Shown here in pieces: positions 1 through 13,000 of a stretch of DNA of 64,000 nt; positions within the stretch are counted from its first letter, which is position 1, and every line of letters begins with the position of its first letter. The notes beneath the pieces are model-generated. The model made no database searches, had not been told where the DNA came from, and saw only the letters and a program-made list of their open reading frames with translations. The DNA comes from Bolinopsis microptera. Lineage: Eukaryota; Ctenophora; Tentaculata; Lobata; Bolinopsidae. A program made the position numbers and the translations under genes. The DNA is taken from contig NC_087075.1 of assembly GCF_026151205.1 (NCBI RefSeq), forward strand, positions 10,774,303 through 10,838,302. Direction: 5' to 3'.

Positions 1-100
1 TGAAAATTGAAAGTTGGTCTGATTACCATAATATTTCGTAAGTAAGACTTATCTCCAACCGCCGAAACGAATTGATAGTCAATCTTATAAGAAATCTACA

Positions 101-200
101 GAAAGCAATATATTATATAGCAATATATAGCAATATAATATGTAGCAATATAATATATAGCAATACATAGCAATATATAGCAATATATAGCAATATTTAG
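101..200. repeat. AT-rich tandem repeat (agcaatatat-like)
   Basis: About ten imperfect copies of a 9-10 base unit of the type TAGCAATATA lie just left of the first visible GPCR exon. Simple-sequence expansion; no coding signal. Confidence 0.7.
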
Positions 201-221
201 CCACATATTTCCTATTTACAG

Positions 222-3200
222 GAGAACCAGTTTACAATCCCTTCTGTAGACATACTGTTTGGTGTGTTGTGTGTGGTGTTCACTGTTGTGGGGGTTACGG
301 GTAACAGCGCTGCTGGTATGTCGCTACACTGATCTTACTGTTCTTACCTTGTTTTAGCTTAAACTGTACTATGTACTTTGTCCAAATCCTTTAGATGGGA
401 TATCCAGGATTTCAGAAAGGTTGTAATCAGTAAGAAAACTAACTGTGTCAGCATGCTTAGGGGTCGTTCACATATTATGTAATCACTTTTTGGCCAATTT
501 TTAACCACCCCCCTCCCCCTCCGTAATCAGTTTTACTCATAGCTACATTGTGTCAAAATTACACTAGCGTAATCATTTGGAAACCCCCCTTCCCCTTCGG
601 CTGATTACGTAATATGTGAACGACCCCTTATATAGCCCCACAAATCACAACTCAGTGATAGTATCTAAGAAACTTTCGCACATAATGTTACCATTGCAGT
701 GCACTACATTAGAAGAAGCAGGAAGAAGAACGTTACTCTCATAATATTCCTCCACATGGCAGTATCTGATCTTATCACTAGCATCTTCTCCACTCCTCTA
801 TCTGGTATATCTAGTGCAAATTATGCAAATTATTATGCAAATAATTAAGCCAATAATAATGCACTGTATCTCTTCAGATTTAGTGCAGCTCAGATTTCTG
901 TATTTTCAAAACTTGATTAGCGCGTATATTAGTATATAGAACTATTAGTATAAGAACTATTAGTTCTACTTCGAGAAATAAGTTCTAAGTTCTCCTAGAC
1001 TATCTAGAATAATTAAATGCGCACATAAAAGTTCTCTATCTAGGTAATTACTCAACAAAAAACAGTTAAATTCATCTCCCTGCAGCGGTGATCTATCTGA
1101 ACCAGCACCGTGTCCCCTGCATGGACCCCACCCTGTGGGCTGTACTCTGTAATCTAACAGGAGTTCTACACTCTGGCATGGCACGAGCCTCCATGTTCAT
1201 AGTCACTGTTCTGAGTGTGTCACGGTTTGTAGCGGTGTATAAACCTATGTGCACTAGACAGTTACTGGGTAAAGCTAGAATTAAAGGTAGTTATACAGAT
1301 TAAAATATGGTTTTGTTTGTTTCATCTCAATCAACTGATTTAATAGCAAAGCTCTCGGTGAAAGATATTTGTACGAGCTTTCTTAAAGTTAAACTGCCAC
1401 GCAACGTAACAAATAACGCATGGAACTATTTAAAAAAACCCTTCCAATGTTTAAATATCTTTGATATCTTTTTACAGGCATGTTGGTGGGGGCTTGGACC
1501 ATTGCCTTCTTCTTAGCATTCTTTCCTTACTTCTTCAAAACCCCGTACCACTATAAAGTTTTTATCCCTACTTGCTACTACGATGAAGGTGCGTTAGTTT
1601 TAAGCTTAAGAGATAACCTCTCGATTGAAGTGTAAACTTTGTGTAAAAAAAACTGTAGTCACTAGTCAGGGTCAAGATTATATGATTATATCATCATTTC
1701 CAAACTTTTTAATATCCAAAAATAATTCACGACCCTTGTTAGATATTTTACAATTTCACCCCTCAGGGCCGCTACAACTATTACTTAACCCCTCAGGGCT
1801 CCAACTACTACTTCATCCTTTAGCGCAACAACTGTTACTGTACCCCTCTGGGCTACAGAGTATGCAGCTATTACTTCGCCCCTCAGAGCTGCAACTATTA
1901 TTTAACCCCTTAAGGGCTACAACTATTACTTAATCCCTCAAGAGTCAGGGCCGCTAAAACTATAATTTCACCCCCAGGGATGCTGATCAAGAACTCTACA
2001 ATACTACAGACGGGTCTGATCTATGTAGGAACCTCTCTCATTCCCTTCTTAGTGCCTGGGATCATTGTAACTACCTGCACTCTCGCTGTGTTGCTGTCTT
2101 TGAGGTACGAGAATATGTCTCAAATTCAGGATTAAAAACAACTTTCATGAAATGTGTCGTTTAAAACTTTAAAATTACAGCATGTTACATTATCAAATTT
2201 CCAGCTCCAATCTCCCTCTCCTTTTTCTTTCACGTCAATAAAATGTATCCTTAAAAACGTCCCAATAATATTGTTTTTATGTTTACCCACATAAAACTCC
2301 AGGAGAGACGCCAGACTTCCTTCAAGAGACGAGAACACGTGGAGTTCCAGCAGTTTCCACGCCGAGCTCAGTCTTAAACAGGAACAGATGAGGACAAAAC
2401 GCTCTGCTGCTGTTACTACGGGTACTAAAAACTAACCAAGGACCGTTATCGTTGTTATCACCATTTCACCATGTTGACACCTGGAAATTAAGTAAACTGA
2501 ATTTCAGAAGAAAATTATGATACATTTCGAGCTACCTTCTGAGTTTAATGATTTTAAAATTATTTGATCACTCTATATCTATCTCAGGGATAATTCTTGG
2601 TTTGTTCACGTTTTGTTATCTACCTTGGTGGATCAACTCAGCTCTGTTCTTCTTAAATATCATCGAGGTAACAGCTTTATACTTTTGCATCATTGATATT
2701 ATTTTTTAAATTTGTGCCCGGAATTGATGGACTACAAATATTGTAAAAATAAATTAACATCGATTCGCAAAGAATTATGATGCAGGGCATGACAATTGAC
2801 AAAGTGACAACGTCTCTAATGTTGTGTTATTGCAGGCTATTCCACCAGATACGTTTACAAATGCGTTTACTGTGAATGGTTGGTCGTACATGTTAAGTGT
2901 AAAGGTACTGATAATGGTCTACTTGAACAGTGCTGCTAATCCCATCATTTACTACACCAGGCAAGTTGTTCTGCAATTAATTAAACACGATCTGGGGAGT
3001 AGATGACAAGTCTCCTTTCGAATTGTTGTATCAATTTGTTGTATCTAACTGAGACACAGTGTAAAGATAACGTTCTGTACTGTGGACGATGTTTTTCATA
3101 ATGATATCCAGGACCCAGGTGTGTGCAGTACATTTCATTTTTTTACAGTTCATGCGGATGTTAGACATGTTAGGGATATTAAAGATTAACCTCATATACT

Positions 3201-4330
3201 AACACAAGTTGTTATCAATACTTGGCAATTGTTATCAATACCTAAGGACTTGGTTGTTATCAATATCTATTGTCTATACTCTTATCTATATATGTACTTT
3301 GGCAGAGTGTTCACAAGAGGGGTTGCAAGACGACAGTACAAAAAGAGAGTTAGTGAACTACTTACAAAGGATCAACACCCCACCAAACTGCTCTACAGCA
3401 AAAGGGGATTACCTCGCAGTAACGTTTCTGCATCTGGTCAGTAATTTAGGTTGGCAGCTCCCCAACATGTTGGCTACAAGTGCTAAAAAGCGCAAATGTT
3501 GATTTTCTGTGTCACTATACAGTGCTTCGTGTAAGGTAGAAATGCAGAATTGCACCAGGAATAATATCCAAAGTTGGTAGTTAATCTTCACAACCACGCT
3601 ATTGACTGAATCCTCCTCCAGTGTTCGGAACAGAGATGAGAGAAAGGGGAAGTGGGTTATCACAGAAACTGAGACAAGCCGCTAGAAACATGCTGTATAA
3701 CAGAACAAACACTAAAGAAACTAACGTGGATACCTGTATTGTTAGACCTCACCTAGGTTAGAATTATTTCTGCTGGGGCGGAGGATTTATGACACGAACA
3801 CAGGAATAAGCTGGCTTTATAACCCGAGTGAAACCGAAAGTTACAACGAAATTTCAATATAGAGCTACAATATAACATTATATCAATCCTTTGAACTTAG
3901 TAACCTTTCCCATTTAGGAGCGTTAAAAATGGGAGCTGATAGCAACAACTGTACCAACTCAGCGGACAGTGTAACCAGCAAAGACGCACTCACTCCCAAC
4001 TCCCCTACACTCATTATTCCGTCTGACTCAGAAACCTCAGATAGAGACCTTTGTCAGGACAATGCTGTCATAACGATCCCTGGAGATACGGGAGTAAATG
4101 TTTCAGTATCAAGTCATGCTGGATCAATTATTGCAATACCAGGCGATAAAAGCAAATTATGTCCAGATACCATCTATTTGAACCAACTAGCTTGTAAAAC
4201 TTGGAGCAGTGATCTAACTACAAATCAATTAAGTGAAGGAAATCTTGACGAATTTCAGACGGGAAATGATCAAGTAGTTAATAATGACCAATCCGGGCAG
4301 ATTGTCATACTAGAGGTGTCAGTCAACTGA
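222..4330 (+). CDS. Rhodopsin-like (class A) GPCR, ten exons, 5' end outside window
   Basis: Seven-transmembrane receptor read from ten exons: 222-315, 700-804, 1086-1286, 1478-1588, 1978-2104, 2303-2421, 2588-2667, 2836-2960, 3306-3436 and 3918-4330. They join in one frame to 501 codons plus TAA/TGA-type stop (TGA at 4328-4330). TM1 has the GN motif and TM2 the AVSDL motif. TM3 has its extracellular Cys (VPCMD) and ends in SRF, a DRY variant that keeps the Arg. TM4 has the Trp, and extracellular loop 2 has a Cys (IPTCYY) that can pair with the TM3 Cys. TM5 has a Pro, TM6 reads FCYLPWW and TM7 reads NPIIY. The last exon gives a Ser/Thr-rich cytoplasmic tail of about 135 residues. Exon 222 starts after an AG and lacks a start Met, so the N-terminus lies upstream. 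The family fit is strong, but the ligand is unknown. Confidence 0.88.
460..627. mobile_element. MITE, PIF/Harbinger-like, 168 bp
   Basis: Terminal inverted repeats of about 26 bp start GGGGTCGTTCACATATTA at the left end, with the complement at the right end. The left arm reads ATTATGTAATCA and the right arm, complemented, ATTACGTAATCA. The element is flanked on both sides by TTA (457-459 and 628-630), matching the 3-bp TWA target duplication of PIF/Harbinger elements. The interior is too short to code. It lies in the intron between the TM1 and TM2 exons of the GPCR. Confidence 0.75.
1757..1975. repeat. Intronic minisatellite, about 30-bp unit
   Basis: Degenerate copies of a unit containing CCCCTCAGGGCTACAACTA with ACTATTACTT recur through the intron before the TM5 exon, which begins at 1978. 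The last copy abuts the acceptor, so the repeat supplies part of the pyrimidine-rich region. Confidence 0.65.
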
Positions 4331-6899
4331 CGGGAATTGAACTTGATGTTATCATAGAATCAGTATATAATGGAGCAAACACATCAGGCTTGCAGTAATG
4401 GCATATTGGTTGAAATACACTCAGATCACAGGAGACTCAAAGAAGGGTTTAATCTGAGGGCTAAACACCCGGTAAAACAGTTTGAATGTGAAACGTAAGC
4501 GACGGATTTCATTCTTGGTGTCGTTTGGTAAGGTAATTTGAGTTAATATCATTTCTTTTTGCTTGTAAGGAGGGACACTTCACTCACGATCCACTCTGCA
4601 CAATTCTATTTCTTGGGTTTTGGTAAAAATATTAACTTTTTTTGTTAATCTAAGTGTCCGACTCCGACAAAACGTAAAATTGTAAAATTGAAAACTTTCA
4701 TTGAGTATTATGACTTTATTTGAAAAATTGCCTGCTGTTTGAGTCCGTAAATCTCTCGACCATTAACTGAAGATGGCACTTTTTGTTCATGTACATTAAT
4801 TTTAACTTGTGGTAAAGCAGAAACTGTGAATTGTCGTATTTGTTGGTACGTGTGCAGAATGTTGATCTTAGTCTTACATTGTTCGACAAATAAGTGAATT
4901 TTCAGGATATCTCAAATAGAGCAACAGTAAAACCTCTCTATAGCTGGCTGGCAACTGCCCAGGGGTAACGAAAGTGCACCGTATAGAAAAACCTGGTATA
5001 GACTGCGAAATTATCATGAAAACAGAAACTTCAACAGTGCTTACCTAACATTGAAGCTAAGAAGTATACTTTACTGAGTTATATTATATATTATTATATT
5101 AATGTGTCATTGTATTTGTAAGTTCCTGTATTAATATAGAATACATTTTATTAGGCTAATGCATCCAAATTTAATCTTAATTGAATAATGTATTCTAAAT
5201 TTTGTGATCCTTTAATGCAGTGACTCATAAATGTACGATTGCTTAGATCTGCAGCTTAATTCTCTGTCTACCTTTTCCTTCCTTTCGCTTCCTCGCAATT
5301 AAGTAGGCCCCTCAACGGTGAAATTCGTCGTTGCTTTCACAGTGGATTCCACGGTAAATACTGGGATGGATACTTCGTAAATCATAAGCTTATTGGCTAC
5401 AACTATTGCTGCTGTAATCTGTATCCAAACTCTGCTAAATTGAGATAAATCTAAGTTTTGGGTGAATGTACGTACAGTGTTCTGTGTCTATTGTTGGTAT
5501 TTAACCTCTGCAGCTTTAAAACTGTGTCTCAACTCCACTTCTACATTGCGATTAAAGAAAACAAAGCCGCCGCAGAGCACTCTGCAATGTTCAATGGCAT
5601 TTTTGAAAAAATACCTGATACATCATGATCATCCTGAATTAACATATTATCAACTATTACTTTTTAATCTTTGCGATTATTTTCTTCGGATTGTGTCATT
5701 CCGAAGTTAAAAGTTACATGCAAATTGCAAATCTCTCTCCTCTTCGTATATTCTATTAAATGGATAGCTAATTATAGTTTATACTTATTACTTATTTGGA
5801 TCTCATAGTCATACGAGTTAATTAATAACGCATGTCATCTCCTAATTCTTAAAGTTAACAAATCTCCTAATCATCACGGGCATTACTTTCACGCTGAAGA
5901 CCTTAGCGTGAATAATTATGTCCGTGAAAATAATGTCTGTGGCATTAGGTCCGTGAATAATAAAGCCCGGTAATTATTTCCATTAATTTTAATGTGTGTG
6001 TGTCCCAACAACTTGTCCGTGACAATTATGTCCGATAAGGTAGCCACTTTGTTGTGACTCTCTTAAGATCCTGACCCTACATAACTGCCTGATATTAATA
6101 ATCAAGATAAAACTACTTTGTTATGACTCTCATAACAAATGAGAGACTGCCATCAGATGAACAATCCCGTGATGAGCTTCCATCATGTTTTTAATATCAT
6201 GCATATTACCCCCACACACTGTACAATACTCGATTATTAAACATCTTGCTCATAATACGTGGCGTTGAAGGGAATCACCTGTAGAGAAAGAAGTTGTCCC
6301 AATATATACAGCGGTCGACAGAGGTTGCCTGTTGCGGAAGCAGCTATGCGGGGTACCAAGTTTACCAATATTAGCACGCTTAGTACCTACTGTACTAGCA
6401 GTGTAGTACCTTGTGGTTATAGCACAGTTCTCTCTGCTGCTTGCAGCCAGCTTGATTTCCTGCTGCACTGCACAGCAGCACTGCACAGCTTGTATAGTGT
6501 TGTAGTAGTGTAGTACACGTGTGTATGATTCACTTGTATTATCATATACTTCTACAGCTTGTTTTGTGTGTGTGTTGTTGTTGTGAGAAAACTAGTTTTT
6601 GATTTAGTTGTAAGTTTAAATTAACAAAGAAAAACCGCCACCCTATCTTGCAAGGCTATAGTAGGTTGTGCAAGGTAAAAGGCGGACAATTATAATAGCC
6701 GCAAGGTGCAAATTTACCTGGACCTAAAAGTATATGGCTGACGAAAAGTCTATATCCACATTGAGGCGAATATAGATTCTGTTATGATTAACTTTTGATG
6801 AAATTTATGCATGGTTGAATAAATATCAAAATTGATAAGCCATAATAATAAGTTTGATATAATACAAAATATTGCTCATATCTGTGTTTTGTGTTCAGA
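4331..6899. other. 3' flank of the GPCR and intergenic DNA
   Basis: No exon could be supported here. No AATAAA lies close downstream of the GPCR stop, so the 3' end of that transcript is undefined. The stretch holds a possible pogo/Tigger-type transposon end near 4925 and repeated GTCCGTGAAAATAATG-like motifs at 5870-6030. The first recognisable exon of the next gene begins at 6900. Confidence 0.5.
4925..4995. mobile_element. Possible pogo/Tigger-like transposon end (remnant)
   Basis: The string CAGTAAAACCTCTCTATAGC resembles the ends of pogo/Tigger-type Tc1-mariner elements, which typically open CAGT..AACCTC. No matching inverted end was found nearby, so this is at best a truncated fragment. 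Confidence 0.3.
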
Positions 6900-7092
6900 A
6901 TGAACAAAGGAAGTTTCAGAAGACGAAACTATGTTACCTCAAACCTCTGGTTCAGCGAGGGACTCGATACAGTTAAGAAAAAGGAGGGTTCCGTGGAAGA
7001 GTCGTCACAAAGGAAAGAGAGTGTGGAAGAGGAGCCGCCAGGGCAGGGTTTCCTCTCTAGAACACTTCACGGCTCATTGAGGCGAAGGAAAG
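6900..7092 (+). CDS. Alternative first exon A of the PLEKHG5-like gene (phase 1)
   Basis: ATG at 6900, 64 codons plus one base, donor GTTCGT at 7093. The peptide starts MNKGSFRRRNYVTS. It is basic and Ser/Glu-rich, with KKKEGSVEE and SQRKESVEEE, and ends GSLRRRK. An acceptor-like TTTTGTGTTCAG ends one base before the ATG, so an untranslated exon may precede it. Phase 1 matches acceptor 19692. The RRR and RKES motifs are candidate basophilic-kinase sites. Confidence 0.6.
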
Positions 7093-10000
7093 GTTCGTTT
7101 TGTGTCTGGCCTTTATTAAATGCTATGGGAGCGGGAGGGAGGACATAAAATTACAATTTGGAGCAACTATATTACATTTAAAATTCCAATTCTGAATTTC
7201 ATCGATAGTTTACTGGAAATAAGAAGCCCATTATGATAAAAATGGGAATGTGCTGCTGGTGAATAGCTGGTATTTAGCTGAATTTTGGACTTTTGATGAA
7301 GCCTAGTCTACCGTTTATCTATGAGTATGGACTACTTGGCCCGAATTTGCAGGTCAATGTAATTATGCATAAAATAAATTAACATATACGGCACTGAGCT
7401 TTCGAACGGCACTATGCTCCTGACACAGTAGTCACAAAAACACAAGGCAGTAGACATAGCTAGGAGTAACATGGGAGTAAGTTCGTGCACAACGAATGAT
7501 GCCAAAACAGATCAGAGATAACAATTACCATTTAAAAATGAGTACACGTGCCAAAAGTGCCGCGCATTTAGTGTCAACGAATCACGCGTGTAAGAAAGCG
7601 CGTTTCGATCATTTTTAACCGTGTCTGGCGATATCAAAATATGGCACCAAGTGTTGCTACACGCGTCCACATTGAATGTACGATCCTTAATAGTGACTTT
7701 AGTATCCATTTGTATGGGGATAGATGGTTGTTTGTTCCACATCGATGGCCCGTGCTCATCTTGATGGCTGTTGAAACCGATTATGCGACCACCCCTCCGT
7801 TCAATTTGCCTTTTTAGTTTTTGAACAAGAATCTACAAGTGAGAATTCTACTTTGGAAGATTTGGTTTAGTGGAGTCTTCGCGACTGTCCCTGCTGTACC
7901 GATTCATTAGAAACAAAACAGCTCCTCATACCAAATGTTGCGTTCGGCGGTTCAAGAAAGAAAGCAAAGGCTGTCAAGGAAAAGTCTCCGTAGACAGAGT
8001 AGTGATACATTAGGGAAAATTGTCCTTAAATTCCGCAATTTGAATTACAAGAAACTCCCGATAGCCGATTTCACCCTAGATTATGGTAAGTTCTGCATCG
8101 TTCATTGTTGATACAAGTGCCTTGCGTTATATTTATGTTTTCTAATGATCTCATATTTGCCTGTAAACTTTCCTACTGTCGCCTTTAAAAGGTTATTTAT
8201 CAGCTTAGTTATAGATCTCTGACTGATTTGTCGGCATCGAAGGAAACATCAAACATTTCCCGAGAAAGCAAATAAATTTGGTATAAAATTCGATCCACTT
8301 TTATGCACGTACTAGTTGTTCGTCGTCCCATTTTGAATTTGTATTTAACCACCTGATAAGTGATCCGGAGAAGCCTATGTGTGGACTGTGGCCTATAACG
8401 TGTCTTGCTTCTTGATTCGAAGAAAATAAATGTATCGACGAAAGGAAAAATTTAATTCACGTTTGGTGATTGGTCAATAAATATATTATATGTTTAAGTA
8501 ACAAAAAAACATAAATAAATGTCTAATGTATTATGCATGTACTGTGTACAATATACATTATCATGTTGTTGAGTGTAGCAGGATTAGACGGTTCAATATT
8601 TTAGGGACGTTCAATCAACTCCAGGTAAACATCGCTTGGCTGAAGAAATGAGGGCCAATACGTTTGAGCCTCATAATATCCTCTTGTGAACTGTCTCTTG
8701 GAATTTGAAGAAGCACATTAAATCATTTTTAAGCCTCTTGGTTTACTTTTTAATTCCCTTTATAATTCCCTCAAAGAAATTATGATTCGTTGAAATTGCT
8801 TGAATGAATCTTACTTTGCGAAATCTCCACCAACTTCTTCAACCATCGTGCCATCTGTCATTCTAAAGTTTATTTATTATAGAAGTTTTCCAATAAATAA
8901 TAAATGTATTTATTACTTTATTAATACAGTCGCTTATTTAAAAAACCATTTTTCACCGGAAGGGGTCTCACTTTCAACTCGCACATCCTACGTACAGTGT
9001 ACACATCACACATTTCAAACTGAACATAATCACACAATACACATCAAACATTACAAACGTGACAGCAGCGTGACGGACCCGCACAATACAGCTCTGGTTT
9101 GCTCAGTAAGAGGAAACTAAGTGAACCTCCTTTGTAATAACTCCCTTTGTCCATGTCACGTGACCCCAGACTTGTAGCTGTTTTTAGGCTTTTAATTCTC
9201 CCACCTCGTATCGTGGATGGCTCTTGTTATCTATGCTATTTTTGTGTGATATTGTAGTGAGTTGTTGTACACTATATAGCTTTAAGTTCGGCTGATTGTG
9301 ATGGAAGGGCTATGAAATCTCCGAGTTTTGTTTGCTGTAAAGATATCTGTCAAGGAAATGAGCCGGGAGATATCGAGGCTGATGATATTGTAGCAGAAGT
9401 TAAAGTTGTGACTCAATCTAATCATGAAGTGATCCCAGCGAACAGTGTAGTAGAGAGTCAACTTTCTAGTAAAGCTTGTGCGATGGAGGTAGAAGGGGAT
9501 GAACTTCGCTCGGAATCTACTGATAACTGCACTGATTCTCTGCCGACTTGTTCTAAAGTGCAGTCTGAGTCCGATTGTAAACATCTTATCCCTCAAAAGG
9601 AGAGCTCCTCGGAGCTCAACCTGCAAAAAAAGGATTCATCGTTACCATCAGAAGCTATGATATCCATTACTTCACAGGATATTGACAGTTTCAAGTCCCT
9701 GATCCAGACCTCACCTCCCAGAGTGCACTACACGAACATCCAAACTAAAAATAGACCAGGACTGAAAAGACGGTCCTCGTGTCACGTGATGAGTTCGAGA
9801 AGAGTGAAACTGTCTCCAGGTCAGATTAAACGGGTAATGACTGCCTCCTTCACTCTCACAACCCCCTTACCAGGCAACAAGCCGTCTCCAGACAACAAGC
9901 CGTCACCTCACAGGAGAACTTCAGTTTCCAGGACCGTCCGACGGTCCTCCCTGTTCCAAATCGGGACACCTCACCAGGAGGTACTGGAAGATGAGGACTC

Positions 10001-13000
10001 ACCTGAAGAGGGTCCCAAGTCTGGGGTAAAGCGGTGGGATAGCTTGAGGAAGAGCATCAAGACATCCTCGGAGAAGTTGGTTGAGATGGCCAGGGTTAAG
10101 AGGAGTAACACTATCGGTGCAGGTCCCAGAGGAGCCTGGAGATCACGGAGGAAGAGTGTTGCTACCACTACTCCTCGACTGTACAACACTACTGCTAACA
10201 TGCCTAACTGTGAGTTTTAGTCATTCTTGTTATCATGCTGAGTCATTCAGCAGAAATATTATTAATATATGATATACCTTAATGCTGTGAATTGTGATCA
10301 CAGTGCTGTCATGCATGATCGGGGGTTTAAAAACACTACTGGATTATACTGCAGAAATAGTTGTATAATGATAATATGCCGTAATGATGTTATTTGTGTC
10401 AATAAAAATTGTCCATCCACTTGATTTACCTTTCCAGAACTTTTTCCATCTTTGGTATTCGTTGCGTTCAGAGAGTTTGAGTCAAGTTCCATTAAAACGT
10501 CGGTATAAAAAAACTGGGCTTATATTTTTTCCTTCATGACATGTATACTAATACAAACTATCATACAATTACAATTACTATGTATGATAGTTTGTAATTA
10601 TTACATAATAATCATATGTTACATAGTAATATAACTTTGGTGTATATAGCCTACTTTCATGCCCTATAATCTAGATGTATGTTTAAGTGTATATATGCTG
10701 TCGAAAAATAAGAACTTAGCTTCGACCACATTCCAACCGCATTTCAACGGCTCCATTTTGTCGGGACCAGAAGATTCTTGTTAAATGGTAATTTAGTGTA
10801 AATAAAAATGTTGGTGGGGACTGGGGATCAGCCTAGCTGGGACATGGATAAAAACATATGTTTTTAGTGTATAGCAAGCTTGCCGTCATCACTATTTACA
10901 GGATTGATCATAAACATAGGCTTGCAGGAAAGGAGCTGGGTGCTGGTATTGGAGCACATTAATTTAAATGTCTTGATATCTGACAGTTCGTTATGAGCTA
11001 TATGTTGGTCAATTCTCAAAATCCATCTTTATCGACTACAAAGTACAAACCTGCTTCTTTACCTCAATATTAGCAATATTTGCCCTATTCTCTTTTTCAG
11101 GAGGGGCTCTGGAACAAATGAATGAAGTTATAATATACTTATAGGTTGTTGGTTTTCGAAGCTTTCAAATAACTTGAGACAATCGCCTTAAGCTCTTATC
11201 TCTATTTCAACTGATTTAGGAAATAATGTACGTATAACTTGGCCAGTGGTTCTCGTCATTATTTTAACAATTGACTAAATGTTAAACTAAGAAGCGCAGT
11301 GAATGGAACACTCCGTAGTCCGTTATCACATGCGAATACATAATACACAAAGCTCGTGTTGTACCTCGTTCCTACTTGAATATTTATTCCGGCCGCCCAC
11401 GTGCAAATCTCGTGCTCTGTGAGACATGTCACGTGAGTTTTCTCTTTAACCACGTGGGCCAACATGTGACATCCGCACTGTCCTCTTACTGGGCACTGGT
11501 TTATCTTTCATTTAAATAGTTAGTTGATGAAATTAATCAAATATACCCTATCTGCACGTATTTCACTGTTAGTGTGATCCCTCCTCACATAATAGCCTTT
11601 GATTATCGGATAACCCCGAAATAGTGTCACATGTCATCCCCCACTCTCCTGGCTCTCCACCCGTTGTAGACCCTGGTTAGTTCCATAACTAGACTGTTAA
11701 ATGGGGTCTACCCTCAAAATATTGGCTAATGAGGCCACTCAGTGCCCTGTATAGAGAGAGCCCGGTGATGTACAGTAAATGCCCCTATGGCAGTACGACT
11801 CGTGTGGTTCTCTCTCTCTCTCCGTTATATACAGTATGTACTACGTCTATACTACAGTTATAATACCAAGTTTAGTGCTACATATCCTCGTCTCCCTTGA
11901 CAACTCAGGAGTGTAGAATATATATCATGGTATATTGCTTATCATCATTATGAGAGGGGGAAGGATAAGGATTCTCTAGTACGATGATGACATTATTATT
12001 AGGAGTACATTGCACCGGGTTGTCCACGCTTACTTCGTTCAGTGACACGTTATATTCGACTTGTACGTACTTTTTATTCGTTTAGGGAGTTTGAACTGTT
12101 TGTAGTGGTTTCTCTTCCGTTTGTTAGTTTGTAAGTGGTGATTATCCTTTGAGAACATTTGGTCGTTTCTGATCGGCTTTAGTTTTATAATTAACTAATT
12201 ATTAGTTTCAGCTTCTTTCTAGTTTTTTAATTAACTAATTAAATTTCGCTTTGTTAGATCTTGAGTTGTTTGTAAATAGCGGGGTCCAGTAATGAGCCTG
12301 TTCGACTTTGTCAAAGAGATAGAAAAAGGTGAGTTTTTGCAGTTTTAGAGCATGTAATCCATTTTCCAAGAATTTCACCGCTTAACTATAAAACATGAAG
12401 CTGTCAAGCTGTCATGTTAGGGAAATATCAAAATATCGTTTAAAATACAGCAGAAAAATCGCTCAGTTGTATTCCTCAAACGTTTTAATGCGTCCTATAA
12501 CATCCTGTAACCTAGAGATCTTCTAGAGAACTTTTAGAGAACTTTTAGAGAACTTTTAGAGAACTTTTAGAGAACTTTTAGAGAACTTTTAGGGAACTTT
12601 TAGAGAAATTTTATAGAGCTCTGTGAGATGTTTTTTGAATTTTGGCCCTCCTCTGCTCTTAGAGATCATTGCTCCGTCTTGCTTGAGCCACCTAACTACC
12701 TCTACATCACAACAACCAGAACATACGTCTATACGTCCCTATAGCTTTTAAAACTAGATAAATGTCTCGATATTGAGGCTCCGTTTTATACAGTGTGTTT
12801 CTAGAATCTAGACCTGAGTCACGTGACGTGCTTGTACCCTCACTTTTCGTACATTAGTCCGCAGTCACTCTCACTTGTTTACTGTTTAGTCTGTCTCTCT
12901 CTTTCTCTCTCTCTCTCTCTCCCTCTTGAGCCCCACTTCATTTAAACATTGTGCTTTTACGTTATCTCAAGGTCGTATTTTATCGTACTAGATTTCTCAT

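Noticed and set aside
8800-9120. 106-codon plus-strand frame
   Set aside because: AT-rich, no motif, no donor in a usable phase; lies in probable promoter DNA before first exon C.
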